The notes under the pieces were generated by a model. It was given only the letters and a program-made list of their open reading frames with translations, did no database searches and was not told the origin of the DNA. Positions 8,213 through 17,581 of a DNA stretch of 48,708 nucleotides are shown piece after piece. The position numbers and the translations under genes are program-made. This DNA comes from Caulobacter sp. (GTDB lineage: Bacteria; Pseudomonadota; Alphaproteobacteria; Caulobacterales; Caulobacteraceae). The stretch is taken from the NCBI GenBank assembly GCA_017744495.1, contig JAGIBE010000011.1:1-48708 (forward strand), given 5' to 3'. Position 1 is the first letter of the stretch. Each line of letters opens with the position of its first letter.

Positions 8213-9562
8213 TCAGTGGGCTGCGTTCTTCCGCCGGAAGCGGGCCAGGTCCAAGCCATGTCGCTCGACCTTGTCGTAGAAGGTCTTACGCGGGATTTTG
8301 AGGAGTTCGAGGGCGGTGCGGACGTCGCCTTCGCAGGTGGCCAGTGTCTCCTCCATCAGATGCGCCTCGTAGGCCGCGATCCGCTGGGGCAGGGGCTGTA
8401 AGGTTCGCGGAGCGGTGTCGGCCGTGGTCGTCAGCCCAAGGGCGACCCGTTGCGCGTAATGGCTCAGCTCGCGCACGTTCCCCGGCCAGTCATGGTTCAG
8501 CAGTTGCCAGCGTACGGCGTCGTCGACGGCGGGCGGCGCGCCGCCCAGCCGCTCGCTGGCTCGCGCCAGGAAATGGGCGAACAGCAGCGGCACGTCCTCG
8601 CGGCGCTCCCTCAGGGGCGGAATGCGGATCCGAACGACGTCGAGGCGGTGAAACAGGTCCTGACGGAACGCGCCGCTGGTCACGGCGTCGAGCAGGGCCG
8701 GTTTGGCGGCCGCGACGACGCGAATGTCCAGGGTGTGGACGCGGTTGGAGCCGAGCGGCACGACCTCCCGCTCCTCCAACACGCGCAGGAACTTGCCCTG
8801 GGCGTCGGGCGCCAAGGTCTCGATCTCGTCGAGAAACAGGGTGCCGCGATCGGCCTGCTGGATGCGACCGACTCTTTGGCGCATCGCGCCGTTGAAGGCG
8901 CCCAGCTCATGCCCGAACAATTCGCTCTCCAGGGTCGAGGCCGGCAGGGCGGCGCAGTCGACGGCGACGAATTCGCGGTCGCGCCGCCGCCCCCAGTTGT
9001 GCAGGGCCCTGGCCGCCAGTTCCTTGCCGACCCCGGTCTCGCCCTCCAGCAGGACGTCGACATCGGCGCTGGCCAGTTGGCGCAGGGTCGATCGCAGTCG
9101 CTCCATGACCTGGGTTTGGCCGATCAGCGGCCAATCGGATTGGGCCGCCTCGGCTTGGGTCCGCAGATAGCGGTTCTCCAGCACCAACCGGCGTTTCTCG
9201 AGCGCACGGCGCACGCTGCTGACCAGGCGTTCAGGGGCGTAGGGCTTGGGCAGGAAGTCGTAGACTCCGTCGTGCATGGCCTCCACCGCCTCGGCGACGT
9301 CGGCGTGGCCGGTGATCAGGATCACCGGCAAGTCGGCGTCCTGGTCCTTCAGCCGTCGGAACAGCTGGCGACCGTCCATGTTGGGCATGCGGATGTCGCT
9401 GATCACCACGCCCGGAAAGCCGTCGGGCAGGGCGGCGAGGGCGGTTTCGGCCGAGGCGAACGCCAGCACGTCCAGCCCCGCCAACTGCAAGGTCTGGACA
9501 TTGGCCCCGCGCAGGGCGTCGTCGTCGTCGATGAAAAAGACCTGGTTGACGGAAATCTGCAT
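8213..9562 (-). CDS. dctD: Sigma-54-dependent C4-dicarboxylate response regulator DctD
   Basis: A 449-residue NtrC-type activator that, when phosphorylated by DctB, drives sigma-54 transcription of dctA. The receiver domain (about 8-120) has the acidic pocket D12-D14, phospho-acceptor D56 (ISDIRMP) and K106 (LPKPY). The AAA+ domain has Walker A GETGVGKE at 174-181 and Walker B TLFLDEIE at 241-248. The C-terminal Fis-type helix-turn-helix is TALELLKIPRKTFYDKVERHG. The sigma-54 contact loop reads GAFNGA (221-226) where nearly all family members have GAFTGA, and the DNA codon AAC is clear. The start ATG directly follows the TAG of dctB, so the pair is one operon. Confidence 0.9.
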   Translation of the reverse strand: MQISVNQVFFIDDDDALRGANVQTLQLAGLDVLAFASAETALAALPDGFPGVVISDIRMPNMDGRQLFRRLKDQDADLPVILITGHADVAEAVEAMHDGVYDFLPKPYAPERLVSSVRRALEKRRLVLENRYLRTQAEAAQSDWPLIGQTQVMERLRSTLRQLASADVDVLLEGETGVGKELAARALHNWGRRRDREFVAVDCAALPASTLESELFGHELGAFNGAMRQRVGRIQQADRGTLFLDEIETLAPDAQGKFLRVLEEREVVPLGSNRVHTLDIRVVAAAKPALLDAVTSGAFRQDLFHRLDVVRIRIPPLRERREDVPLLFAHFLARASERLGGAPPAVDDAVRWQLLNHDWPGNVRELSHYAQRVALGLTTTADTAPRTLQPLPQRIAAYEAHLMEETLATCEGDVRTALELLKIPRKTFYDKVERHGLDLARFRRKNAAH

Positions 9563-11407
9563 CTAACGCGCCTTGGGCAATGAAATGACGAACCGCGCCC
9601 CAGTCTGAGCCGGCTCCAGGGCCAGTTCGCCGCCGAACTCGGCGACGATGTCGCGGCTGATGACCAGGCCCAGGCCCAGTCCCCGCGGCTTGGTGGTGGC
9701 GAACGGCGTGAACAGGGTCTTGGCCGCCTGCGGCGCCAGGCCTGGACCGTTGTCGGCGATGGCGATCCGGATTTGCGAGCGACGCGAAGTCACCTGGATG
9801 GCGATTTCCGGATCGGTGGTCCAGTCCAAGGCCTCCAAGGCCTCCAAGGCGTTCTGCAGCAGATTGACCAGCACCTGCTCCAACCGGAAACGCTCGGCCA
9901 TGACGAGGGCCTCTTCGTCGGCTTCGCGGCGAACGACGCGAACGCTTGTCTGGCGCAGCCGAGGGCCGACCAGCAGCAGGGCGCCGTCGATCGCTTCGCG
10001 CACGGCGACCGGCCCGGCCGGCGCGCTGGTCTTGCGGGCGAAGGCGCGCAGTTCGTCGGTGATCAGGCCGATGCGGTCGGTGAGGCCCGCGATCAGGCCC
10101 AGATTGTTCCTGGCCGTGTCGGAGTCGGCGCGATCCAGGAAGATCAACGCATTGTCGGCATAGGCGCGGATCGCGGCGACCGGCTGGTTGATCTCGTGCG
10201 CCACCCCGGCGGCGATCTGGCCGAGCGTCGCCAGTTTGTTGGACTGCACCAGTTCGTCACGCATCAGGTGGACGTGGGCCTCGGCCCGTCGCCGCTCTTC
10301 CATCTCGATGGTCAGGCGACGGTTGGATTTGCGCAGCTCCGCGGTGCGCTCCTCGACCCGAGCCTCCAGTTCGGCGCGAGCGGCCTCCTGGCGGGCGGTG
10401 CGGAGGCTCGCCTGACTCCGCCAGCGCAGTAGCGCTCCGGCTAGACCGCAGACAGTCAGGCCGACCAGCAGGGCCACGGCGCGCGCGCCGGCCACCGCGC
10501 CGCTGAGGATCGAGCCGGTGGGCGTCAGGGTGAAGACCGTCCAGCCGGACGCGCCAAGGTCGGCGCTAGCCGCCATGTAGCGGGCGGGCGGCTGGCCGGG
10601 CAGGGCGGTCGTCGTCAGGCGCGGCGGTCGCGCCCCGCCCACCGCGGGGCGCGTGTCGAGCAGGGTGAAGGGAGCCTCGCCGAACCGATGCTCGGCCCGC
10701 AGGCGCTGCTGCTCGGTCTGGGGCAGCGGGGCGAGAGTTGAAAACCGCCATTGCGGGATCGAGGTGACCAGGATCACGCCGCGCGGGTCGGCGGCGAAGG
10801 CCGGCTCGGCCGCCGACCAATCGGCCTCCAGCGCTTCGAACTCGACCTTCACCACGACGACGCCCAGCATGCCGTCCGGGCCGTCGATCCTGCGCGACAT
10901 GAACAGGCCGGGCCGACGGCTGACCGTGCCCAGGGCGAACAGTTCGGCGACGCCGGCTGATTTGGCGTCGCGGAAATACGGTCGGAAGCTGTAGTCGGAA
11001 CCCACGAAGCTGGTGGGCTCGCGCCAATTGCTGGCGGCGATGGTCATGCCCTTGGCGTTCAGCACATAGATCACGGCGGCGCGGGTCCCGCCGCTGAGGG
11101 TTTCCAGTTTGCGGTTCAGTGCGTCGATCCCCCGCGCATCCGCCGCCCGCAGGACCTGGGCGACGTCCGGATCCTGGGCCAGGACGAAGGGCAGGGACCG
11201 GTGCTTGGCCAGCTCGCTGCGCAGCACCGCCGCGTGCAGGGCGGCCGAGGCCTGGGCCTGGCGGGCCAGCTCGGCGGTCGCGCGACGCTCGGCGACCTCG
11301 CCGGCGCCCCACAGGGCCACCCCGAGCACGACGATGCAGACGCCGAAGAATGCGGCCCAGCGACGAACGATCGGGCGGGTCGGATTCGGCATGGGAGGGC
11401 TGTTCAT
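9563..11407 (-). CDS. dctB: C4-dicarboxylate sensor histidine kinase DctB
   Basis: A 614-residue membrane kinase that senses C4-dicarboxylates in the periplasm and phosphorylates DctD. It has an N-terminal membrane helix (WAAFFGVCIVVLGVALWGA), then a double-Cache-type periplasmic domain. A second membrane segment (AVALLVGLTVCGLAGALL) and a coiled-coil linker (ARAELEARVEERTAELRKSN) follow. The phospho-histidine is in VAHEINQPVAAIRAYADNA. The ATPase domain has NLLQNALEAL and DNGPGL. I start at ATG 11405-11407. A longer frame could start at GTG 11441-11443, but that codon falls inside a palindromic regulatory site. It is adjacent to dctD and divergent from dctA. Confidence 0.88.
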   Translation of the reverse strand: MNSPPMPNPTRPIVRRWAAFFGVCIVVLGVALWGAGEVAERRATAELARQAQASAALHAAVLRSELAKHRSLPFVLAQDPDVAQVLRAADARGIDALNRKLETLSGGTRAAVIYVLNAKGMTIAASNWREPTSFVGSDYSFRPYFRDAKSAGVAELFALGTVSRRPGLFMSRRIDGPDGMLGVVVVKVEFEALEADWSAAEPAFAADPRGVILVTSIPQWRFSTLAPLPQTEQQRLRAEHRFGEAPFTLLDTRPAVGGARPPRLTTTALPGQPPARYMAASADLGASGWTVFTLTPTGSILSGAVAGARAVALLVGLTVCGLAGALLRWRSQASLRTARQEAARAELEARVEERTAELRKSNRRLTIEMEERRRAEAHVHLMRDELVQSNKLATLGQIAAGVAHEINQPVAAIRAYADNALIFLDRADSDTARNNLGLIAGLTDRIGLITDELRAFARKTSAPAGPVAVREAIDGALLLVGPRLRQTSVRVVRREADEEALVMAERFRLEQVLVNLLQNALEALEALDWTTDPEIAIQVTSRRSQIRIAIADNGPGLAPQAAKTLFTPFATTKPRGLGLGLVISRDIVAEFGGELALEPAQTGARFVISLPKAR

Positions 11408-11426
11408 CGGCGGCGCTTCAGCAACA

Positions 11427-11472
11427 TGTGCGGTTTTTCGCACAAACCGCCAAATCCCGAGCGGAAATTCGC
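11427..11472. promoter_or_regulatory. Tandem palindromes upstream of dctA (probable DctD sites)
   Basis: TGTGCG-N6-CGCACA at 11427-11444 is a perfect interrupted palindrome. A second, weaker site GCG-N6-CGC lies at 11461-11472. Their centres are 31 bp apart, about three helical turns, so they lie on one face of the DNA. Tandem upstream activator sites of this layout are what DctD uses in rhizobia. I cannot verify the consensus here. A clean -24/-12 promoter downstream was not found. Confidence 0.5.
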
Positions 11473-11649
11473 CGTCCGTGGGGCTGCCACAATCAGGGTG
11501 TTTCCGAGAAACATAAATAAAAACAACCTATAAAAGCTTCAGCTTGGCGTGCTTGCGCCGCTTCTCCGCAACAAGGATCGTCTAACCAAGCGTCTTCGCA
11601 AAGGGACGCGGGATGGAAACGCGGCCGCACGGCCGGCCAAGAGGCGCCA

Positions 11650-12975
11650 GTGAAGACGATCACCCCGACCGCCCCCGCGCGGCCCAAGCCGTTTTATCGG
11701 CACCTGTACTTCCAGGTGTTGGTGGCGATCGTGGCGGGCGCGACCATCGGCCATTTCTGGCCCGGGCTGGGCGAGAGCCTCAAGCCGCTGGGCGACGGCT
11801 TCATCAAGCTGGTGAAGATGATCATCGCACCGGTGATCTTCTTGACCGTGGTGACCGGCATCGCCGGCATGCGCGACCTGGACAAGGTCGGCCGCGTGGC
11901 CCTGAAGGCCTTCATCTATTTCCTGGTGTTCTCGACCCTGGCCCTGATCGTCGGCATGATCGTCGCCAACGTCGTCCATCCGGGCGCGGGCATGAACATA
12001 GACCCGGCCACGCTCAACACGTCCAAGGTCGCGACGTACGAGGCCAAGGCCCACGATCAGACGATCGTCGGCTTCCTGCTGCACATCATCCCGGACACCG
12101 TGGTCAGCGCCTTCGCCGAGGGCGAGATCCTGCAGGTGTTGTTCTTCTCGATCCTGTTCGGCCTGTCGCTGGCCATGGTCGGTGATCGCGGCCAGCCAGT
12201 GCTGACCCTGCTGGAGTCGGTCGCCGAGGCCTTCTTCCGTCTCGTGCACGTGCTGATGAAGGCGGCTCCGATCGGGGCGTTCGGAGCCTTCGCCTTCACG
12301 ATCGGCAAGTACGGCATCGGTTCGATCGCCAACTTGGCCGCCTTGGTCGCGACCTTCTACCTGACCTCGCTGTTCTTTGTGGTGGTGGTCCTGGGCCTAG
12401 TGGCCAAGTTCAATGGCTTTTCGATCTTCCGCCTTATCCGCTACCTGAAGGCCGAGCTCCTGCTCGTGCTGGGCACCAGCTCGTCGGAAGCGGCGCTGCC
12501 CAGCCTGATCGAGAAGCTGGAGAAAGCCGGTTGCCCCAAGTCCGTCGTCGGGCTGGTCGTGCCGCTGGGCTATTCGTTCAATCTGGACGGAACCAACATC
12601 TACATGACCCTGGCGGCGCTGTTCATCGCCCAGGCCACCGGCGTGCACCTGTCGCTGGGCGACCAGGCGCTGCTGCTGGGCGTGGCCATGCTCAGCTCAA
12701 AGGGCGCGGCGGGCGTGACCGGCGCGGGCTTCATCACCCTGGCCGCCACCCTGTCGGTGGTGCCCTCAGTGCCGGTCGCCGGCATGGCTCTTATCCTCGG
12801 CGTGGACCGCTTCATGTCCGAATGCCGAGCGCTGACCAACTTCACGGGCAACGCCGTCGCCACCATCGTCGTCTCGCGCTGGGAGAAGGGGCTCGACGCC
12901 GCCCAACTGGAGGCGGCCCTCAATCCTGACCCAGCCGCGCCGGAAATCCTGGCGACCGGCGAGGCTCGGCCCTAG
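11650..12975 (+). CDS. dctA: C4-dicarboxylate/H+ or Na+ symporter DctA
   Basis: A 441-residue inner-membrane transporter of the DAACS family that imports succinate, fumarate and malate. It begins [24 protein letters not shown], as DctA proteins do. It carries the serine-rich hairpin motif [11 protein letters not shown], the substrate motif [38 protein letters not shown] and the C-terminal [25 protein letters not shown]. The start is GTG with a weak AAGAGG site, but the N-terminus matches the family. It is divergent from dctBD. The gap to the next gene, a TonB-dependent receptor, is only 44 bp with no hairpin, so co-transcription is plausible and unusual. Confidence 0.93.
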   Translation: MKTITPTAPARPKPFYRHLYFQVLVAIVAGATIGHFWPGLGESLKPLGDGFIKLVKMIIAPVIFLTVVTGIAGMRDLDKVGRVALKAFIYFLVFSTLALIVGMIVANVVHPGAGMNIDPATLNTSKVATYEAKAHDQTIVGFLLHIIPDTVVSAFAEGEILQVLFFSILFGLSLAMVGDRGQPVLTLLESVAEAFFRLVHVLMKAAPIGAFGAFAFTIGKYGIGSIANLAALVATFYLTSLFFVVVVLGLVAKFNGFSIFRLIRYLKAELLLVLGTSSSEAALPSLIEKLEKAGCPKSVVGLVVPLGYSFNLDGTNIYMTLAALFIAQATGVHLSLGDQALLLGVAMLSSKGAAGVTGAGFITLAATLSVVPSVPVAGMALILGVDRFMSECRALTNFTGNAVATIVVSRWEKGLDAAQLEAALNPDPAAPEILATGEARP

Positions 12976-13019
12976 GCCGACCCTCAGAACCATCAAAATA
13001 AGAAAATCGGGGAGCTCAC

Positions 13020-16000
13020 ATGACCAACGCCAACATCCGCCAAAGGCTTATCTACGGGACCGCCTTCGCGGGCCTGCTGCTGGCCGGCGCCGCCCACGCC
13101 CAGCAGGCGCCCATCGACGACGTGACCAAGGTCGAGGAAGTCGTCGTGGTCGGCAGCCAGATCAAGGGCGCCAAGACCACGGCGGCCCTGCCGGTGACGG
13201 TGATGGACAACAGCCAGATCGCCGCCACCGGGGCGGTTTCGGGCGATGATCTGTTCCGCTCGATCCCGCAGATGGGCGACGTCTTCATCAATCCCAGCAA
13301 CAGCCCGCAGACCAGCAACTCCACGCGCGGCGACGTCAATTCGATCAACCTGCGCAGCCTGGGCGTGGGCAACACCCTGGTGCTGCTGAATGGCCGCCGT
13401 CTGGTCAACCATCCCACCAGCCAGTCGTCGGGCACCGTGCCTCTGCTGGGCTACAACGCCAACGCCATCCCGACCTCGAACCTGGAGCGGCTGGAAGTGC
13501 TGCGCGACGGCGCGGCCGCGATCTACGGCGCCGACGCGGTGGCCGGCGTGGTCAACACCGTGCTGCAGACCGACTTCGACGGCCTGACCATGGACGCCCA
13601 ATATGGCTGGGCCGAAGGCACGCACCGCAAGGAATACACCAGCAACATCTTCGCCGGCCGCAACTTCGCGGACGGACGCGGCAATGTCTCGATCAACGCC
13701 AATTTCACCGAGCGCACGGCCCAACGGCCCAGCGACCGGCCCTATACCGCGACCCAGGACCTGCGGCCGCTGTTCGACAACGATCCGCGTTACACGGACA
13801 GCTCCGCACCCGACAACCGCGGCAATCAAAACTCGTTCTCCAATATCACCGTGCTGAACGCCGGCGGCGTCGTCCGGCAAGGCACGACGGCCCTGACCAC
13901 GGCGGCGGGCGCCACCCACGTCCAGCCCAACACCATCGCGGGCTGCGCCGCCCAGCTGGGCAACGGCCTGTGCCTGGGCACGGGCAACCTCGCCACCGGC
14001 AGCACGGCCAATTTCCTGCGCTACAACGCGCCGCAGAACGACGCCACGACGATCGCGCCGAAGATCAGCCGCCAGAACGTCTTCCTCAATGGCCACTACG
14101 ACATCACCGACACCCTGACCGCCTACGGCGAGGTGGGGGTTTATCACGCCGAGTCCGAGGGGCTGACCACCCAAGGCACCAGCCTGGTGGCGATCGGCGT
14201 GCCGGCCAGCAACTACTACAACCCCTTCGGCATGGCGGTGTTCGCCGACGGCAGGGTCAATCCCAACCGCCTGCCGAACCTGACCAACGTCCCGGCGTCC
14301 GGCCGGGCGGTGACCTTCACCAACTACCGTTTCAATGACTTGGGACCGAACAAGGTCGAGGTCGAGAACTATCAGACCCGCTTCCTGGGCGGCCTGAAGG
14401 GCGAGGCGTTCGGCTGGAACTGGGACTCGGCGCTGCTGTATTCAAAGGCCGACGCCAAGGACGAGTCCGACGGCATCGACAGCGCCAAGCTCGCCGCCCA
14501 ACTGGCCCTGTCGACTCCCGACGCCTACAACCCCTTCAACGGCGGGTGCCTGGACGGGGAGGGCGGCCGGGACTGCACGCCCAGCTCCAAGGCCGCGACC
14601 GACGCCATCCGTTTCCGCCTCAAGCGCCACTCGACCACCACCCTGACCCTGGCCGATTTCAAGGTCTCCAAGCCCGACCTGCTGACCCTCTGGGCCGGTC
14701 CGGTCGGCGTGGCCGCCGGCGTCGAGTTCCGGCACGAGACCCAGCAGGACCGCCGCGACCCGCAGCTGGACGGCCGCACGCCCTTCACCGACCCGGTGAC
14801 CGGCGCGGTCAGCAACAGCAACGTGACCGGCGTCAACGACACGCCCAGCACCAAGGGCTCGCGCGATGTCGGCTCGGCGTTTGTCGAGTTCGCCCTGCCG
14901 CTGGTGTCGCCCGAGATGAACGTGCCGCTGGTGCGCGCCATCGACGTGCAGTTGGCCGGCCGGTTCGAGAACTACAGCGACTTCGGATCGGTGGCGAAGC
15001 CCAAGATCGCCTTCGCCTGGGACGTGGTCGACGGCGTTCGGGTGCGCGGTTCGTGGCAGCAGGGCTTCCGGGCCCCCAATCTGGAAACCACCAACCCGTT
15101 CAGCTATTCGCGGACCAACAACGTCACCGACTACTACCGCTGCGAGGCCGACCTGCGGGCCGGCCGCATCTCCACCTTCAGCGCCTGCAATCGTGGCGTC
15201 GGCATCCGGTTCACGACGGCCGGCAATCCCGACCTGAAAGCCGAGGAGAGCGAAAGCTACTCGGTGGGCTTGGTCCTCCAGCCCCGGTTCATCCCGGAAC
15301 GGTTTGGCGACGTCACGATCACCGTCGATCGCTGGCAGATCGAGCAGGACGGCATCGTCGGCACGCTGGGTTCGACCAACATCGCCATCCAGGATTACCT
15401 GGAACGCATGACCGGCTCGAGCAATCCCAACGTGATCCGCGCCGCGCCCAACGCCGACGACGTGGCCTTCTTCGCCGGCACCGGCCTGGCCCCGGTCGGC
15501 CAGATCACCGAGATTCGCGACCAGTTCAAGAACCTGCAGCCGCAGACGGTCAGCGGCGTCGATATCGGCGTGAACTGGGCGTTGCGCACCGAGGATTACG
15601 GTCGCTTCACGGTCAATATCGATGCGAGCTACATGGATAAGTTCTCGCAGGATCTCGCACCGCCCATTCAGGAGCTGTTCGACGCCCGCGCGGCCGGCAC
15701 GATCAACCCCGCCACGCCGCTGACCGATCCGGGCGATCTGCTGCGCAAGAACGGCAAGCCGGAATGGAAGGGCACGGGCACGCTGACCTGGCGCAAGGGC
15801 CCGGTCCAGATCGGCGGCTCGGTGCTGTACACCGGTTCGGTGCTGGACACCGATTTCCTGGCCGCCGACGGCACGCCCTGGACGGTCAAGTCGCTGACCA
15901 CGGCCAACCTCTACGTCCAGTACCGGATCGAGGACAAGAAGAGCCCGCTGGACGACACCCGCCTACGCGTCGGCGCGCGCAACATCTTCGACAAGGATCC

Positions 16001-16085
16001 GCCCCTGTCGTCGAGCGGCTATATCGGCTCGCTCTACAATCCTTACGCCCGCTACTGGTACTTCAACGTCAGCAAGTCGTTCTGA
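13020..16085 (+). CDS. TonB-dependent receptor (large, 1021 aa)
   Basis: An outer-membrane active transporter. A signal peptide (LIYGTAFAGLLLAGAAHAQ) is followed by a TonB box-like stretch (VEEVVVVGSQIKG). The plug domain (about 55-190) has the typical NSINLRSLGVGNTLVLLNGRRLV and IERLEVLRDGAAAIYGADAVAGVVN-like segments. A 22-strand barrel ends in the classic aromatic terminus WYFNVSKSF. The AGCTC-preceded GGGGAG ribosome site fits ATG 13020. It lies 44 bp behind dctA and ahead of a secreted alpha/beta hydrolase. The substrate cannot be read from the sequence; from context it may be a dicarboxylate ester, oligomer or chelate. Confidence 0.92.
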   Translation: MTNANIRQRLIYGTAFAGLLLAGAAHAQQAPIDDVTKVEEVVVVGSQIKGAKTTAALPVTVMDNSQIAATGAVSGDDLFRSIPQMGDVFINPSNSPQTSNSTRGDVNSINLRSLGVGNTLVLLNGRRLVNHPTSQSSGTVPLLGYNANAIPTSNLERLEVLRDGAAAIYGADAVAGVVNTVLQTDFDGLTMDAQYGWAEGTHRKEYTSNIFAGRNFADGRGNVSINANFTERTAQRPSDRPYTATQDLRPLFDNDPRYTDSSAPDNRGNQNSFSNITVLNAGGVVRQGTTALTTAAGATHVQPNTIAGCAAQLGNGLCLGTGNLATGSTANFLRYNAPQNDATTIAPKISRQNVFLNGHYDITDTLTAYGEVGVYHAESEGLTTQGTSLVAIGVPASNYYNPFGMAVFADGRVNPNRLPNLTNVPASGRAVTFTNYRFNDLGPNKVEVENYQTRFLGGLKGEAFGWNWDSALLYSKADAKDESDGIDSAKLAAQLALSTPDAYNPFNGGCLDGEGGRDCTPSSKAATDAIRFRLKRHSTTTLTLADFKVSKPDLLTLWAGPVGVAAGVEFRHETQQDRRDPQLDGRTPFTDPVTGAVSNSNVTGVNDTPSTKGSRDVGSAFVEFALPLVSPEMNVPLVRAIDVQLAGRFENYSDFGSVAKPKIAFAWDVVDGVRVRGSWQQGFRAPNLETTNPFSYSRTNNVTDYYRCEADLRAGRISTFSACNRGVGIRFTTAGNPDLKAEESESYSVGLVLQPRFIPERFGDVTITVDRWQIEQDGIVGTLGSTNIAIQDYLERMTGSSNPNVIRAAPNADDVAFFAGTGLAPVGQITEIRDQFKNLQPQTVSGVDIGVNWALRTEDYGRFTVNIDASYMDKFSQDLAPPIQELFDARAAGTINPATPLTDPGDLLRKNGKPEWKGTGTLTWRKGPVQIGGSVLYTGSVLDTDFLAADGTPWTVKSLTTANLYVQYRIEDKKSPLDDTRLRVGARNIFDKDPPLSSSGYIGSLYNPYARYWYFNVSKSF

Positions 16086-16101
16086 GGCCCTGACGTTCCT
16101 C

Positions 16102-16136
16102 TGGCCCCGGCGCTTCCTCCCTCCGCGCCGGGGCCA
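16102..16136 (+). terminator. 12-bp perfect stem after the TonB receptor gene
   Basis: TGGCCCCGGCGC pairs exactly with 16125-16136 across an 11-base pyrimidine loop. There is no T-run, so termination may be partial and the hydrolase downstream (ATG 16174) could still be read through. Confidence 0.55.
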
Positions 16137-16173
16137 CGCTTCCTGTTCGATCCGCTTTTCAAGAGACGCCGCC

Positions 16174-17538
16174 ATGGGTTCGCCGCTTCGCCGAGTTCTG
16201 ACCAGTCTGGCGGCCTTGGGGCTGACGGCGACAGGCGGTTGCGCGCACGCTCAGGGCCAGCCCCCAGCCCAAAACGCGACCCAGGCCGGAACTCAGGCAG
16301 CCAGGGATTGCCCCGACTTCCTGCCGGTCGAAACTCGCTGCTTCGCCGGCCAGGACGCCAACGGCGCCTATTATTGGATCGCCATCCCGAAGGCCTGGAA
16401 CGGTTCACTGGTCGTGCACACCCATGGCGGCCCGCGCCTCAAAGCGCCCAAGCCCGACGACGCCCTGGAGGATCTGGAGCGGTTCTCGGTGACCGTGAAG
16501 GAGGGCTTCGCTTGGGCCGGTTCGAACTATCGCCGCGCCGGCTACGGCGTTCGGAGCGCGGCCGAGGACAGCGACAACCTGCGCCAGATCTTCTGGGCGC
16601 AGTTCGGCCGCCCCAAGCGCACGATCCTGCACGGCCAGTCCTGGGGCGGCAATGTCGCGGCCAAGACGGCCGAGCTTTACGGGCAGGGGGCGGACGGCAG
16701 GCCCGTCTATGACGGCGTCATCCTGACCAGCGGCGTCCTCGGCGGCGGAACGCGGTCCTACGACTTCCGAGCCGACCTGAGGGCCGTCTACCAGTACTAC
16801 TGCCAGAACCATCCGCGGCCCGACGAGCCGACCTATCCGCTCTGGCAGGGCCAGCCTGTCGGCTCGACCCTGACCAATAAGCAACTTGATGAGCGTCTCG
16901 AGGCCTGCACCGGCGTCAACCTGCCCAAGACCCAGCGCACGCCGATCCAGCAGCGCAATCTCGACAATATCCTGGCGGTGACCCGCATTCCCGAGCGGAC
17001 GCTGGACAGCCACCTCTCTTGGGCGACCTTCACCTTCGCCGACATGGTCAATAAGCGCCTGGACGGCCACAATCCGTTCAGCAACGTCGGCGTCGTCTAT
17101 GCAGGCTCCGACGATGACGTCGCGCTCAACAAGGGCGTGGCGCGGTTCGCGGCCGATCCGGAGGGCGTGCGCCGCCTGGCCTTCGACGCTGATCTCAGCG
17201 GCAAGCTGACCGTCCCGACCTTGACGATGCACGCCATCGACGATCCCACCGCTTTCGTCGAGCTGGAGCAAGTGTTTCGCGACACCGCCGCCAAGGCGGG
17301 CGCGAGCGATCTCCTGGTCCAATCGTTCACCGACGAACACGAGCACAGCAAGCTGGCCACGCCGGAATACGCCGCGTTGCTGCGGGCGATGAGCGCCTGG
17401 ATCGAACAGGGCGAAAGGCCTTCGCCCGTTTCGCTGGCGGCCGGCTGTCTGCAGGCCGTGACGATCTACGGCGAGGCCTGCCACTTCCGCGTCGACTATA
17501 AGGTCCGGCCCCTCGCCGAGCGCAGCTATCCCCGCTGA
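16174..17538 (+). CDS. Secreted alpha/beta hydrolase
   Basis: A 454-residue hydrolase with an N-terminal signal peptide (VLTSLAALGLTATGGCAHAQ). The nucleophile elbow is GQSWGG, and the oxyanion strand is VVHTHGGPR. Likely acid and base residues are in HAIDDPTAFVE and DEHEHSKL. Paired cysteines (CPDF and ETRC near 45-60, YYCQ, EACTG, AGCLQ and EACHF) suggest disulfides and a periplasmic or outer-membrane location. It probably acts as an esterase or peptidase on material taken up by the upstream TonB receptor, but no substrate family is recognised with certainty. There is an 88-bp gap, with a hairpin, from the receptor. Tannase-like and tripeptidyl-type peptidases are alternatives. Confidence 0.8.
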   Translation: MGSPLRRVLTSLAALGLTATGGCAHAQGQPPAQNATQAGTQAARDCPDFLPVETRCFAGQDANGAYYWIAIPKAWNGSLVVHTHGGPRLKAPKPDDALEDLERFSVTVKEGFAWAGSNYRRAGYGVRSAAEDSDNLRQIFWAQFGRPKRTILHGQSWGGNVAAKTAELYGQGADGRPVYDGVILTSGVLGGGTRSYDFRADLRAVYQYYCQNHPRPDEPTYPLWQGQPVGSTLTNKQLDERLEACTGVNLPKTQRTPIQQRNLDNILAVTRIPERTLDSHLSWATFTFADMVNKRLDGHNPFSNVGVVYAGSDDDVALNKGVARFAADPEGVRRLAFDADLSGKLTVPTLTMHAIDDPTAFVELEQVFRDTAAKAGASDLLVQSFTDEHEHSKLATPEYAALLRAMSAWIEQGERPSPVSLAAGCLQAVTIYGEACHFRVDYKVRPLAERSYPR

Positions 17539-17565
17539 ACCGTCGGTTTATGGCGTACAGCCGTA

Positions 17566-17581
17566 AGCCGCGAGAGCGGCT
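17566..17581 (+). terminator. Short GNRA-looped hairpin after the hydrolase gene
   Basis: AGCCGC, loop GAGA, GCGGCT: a six-pair stem with a stable tetraloop, 28 bases after the stop. No T-tract follows, so it is only a possible terminator. Confidence 0.4.

Noticed and set aside
11408-11443. GTG start at 11443 for dctB
   Set aside because: The codon lies inside the perfect TGTGCG-N6-CGCACA palindrome, and ATG 11407 gives a normal protein.
11544-11559. Sigma-54 promoter (TTGGCGTG with a -12 box) before dctA
   Set aside because: The -24 part fits, but the -12 part reads CGCC rather than TTGC, so the match is too poor to call.
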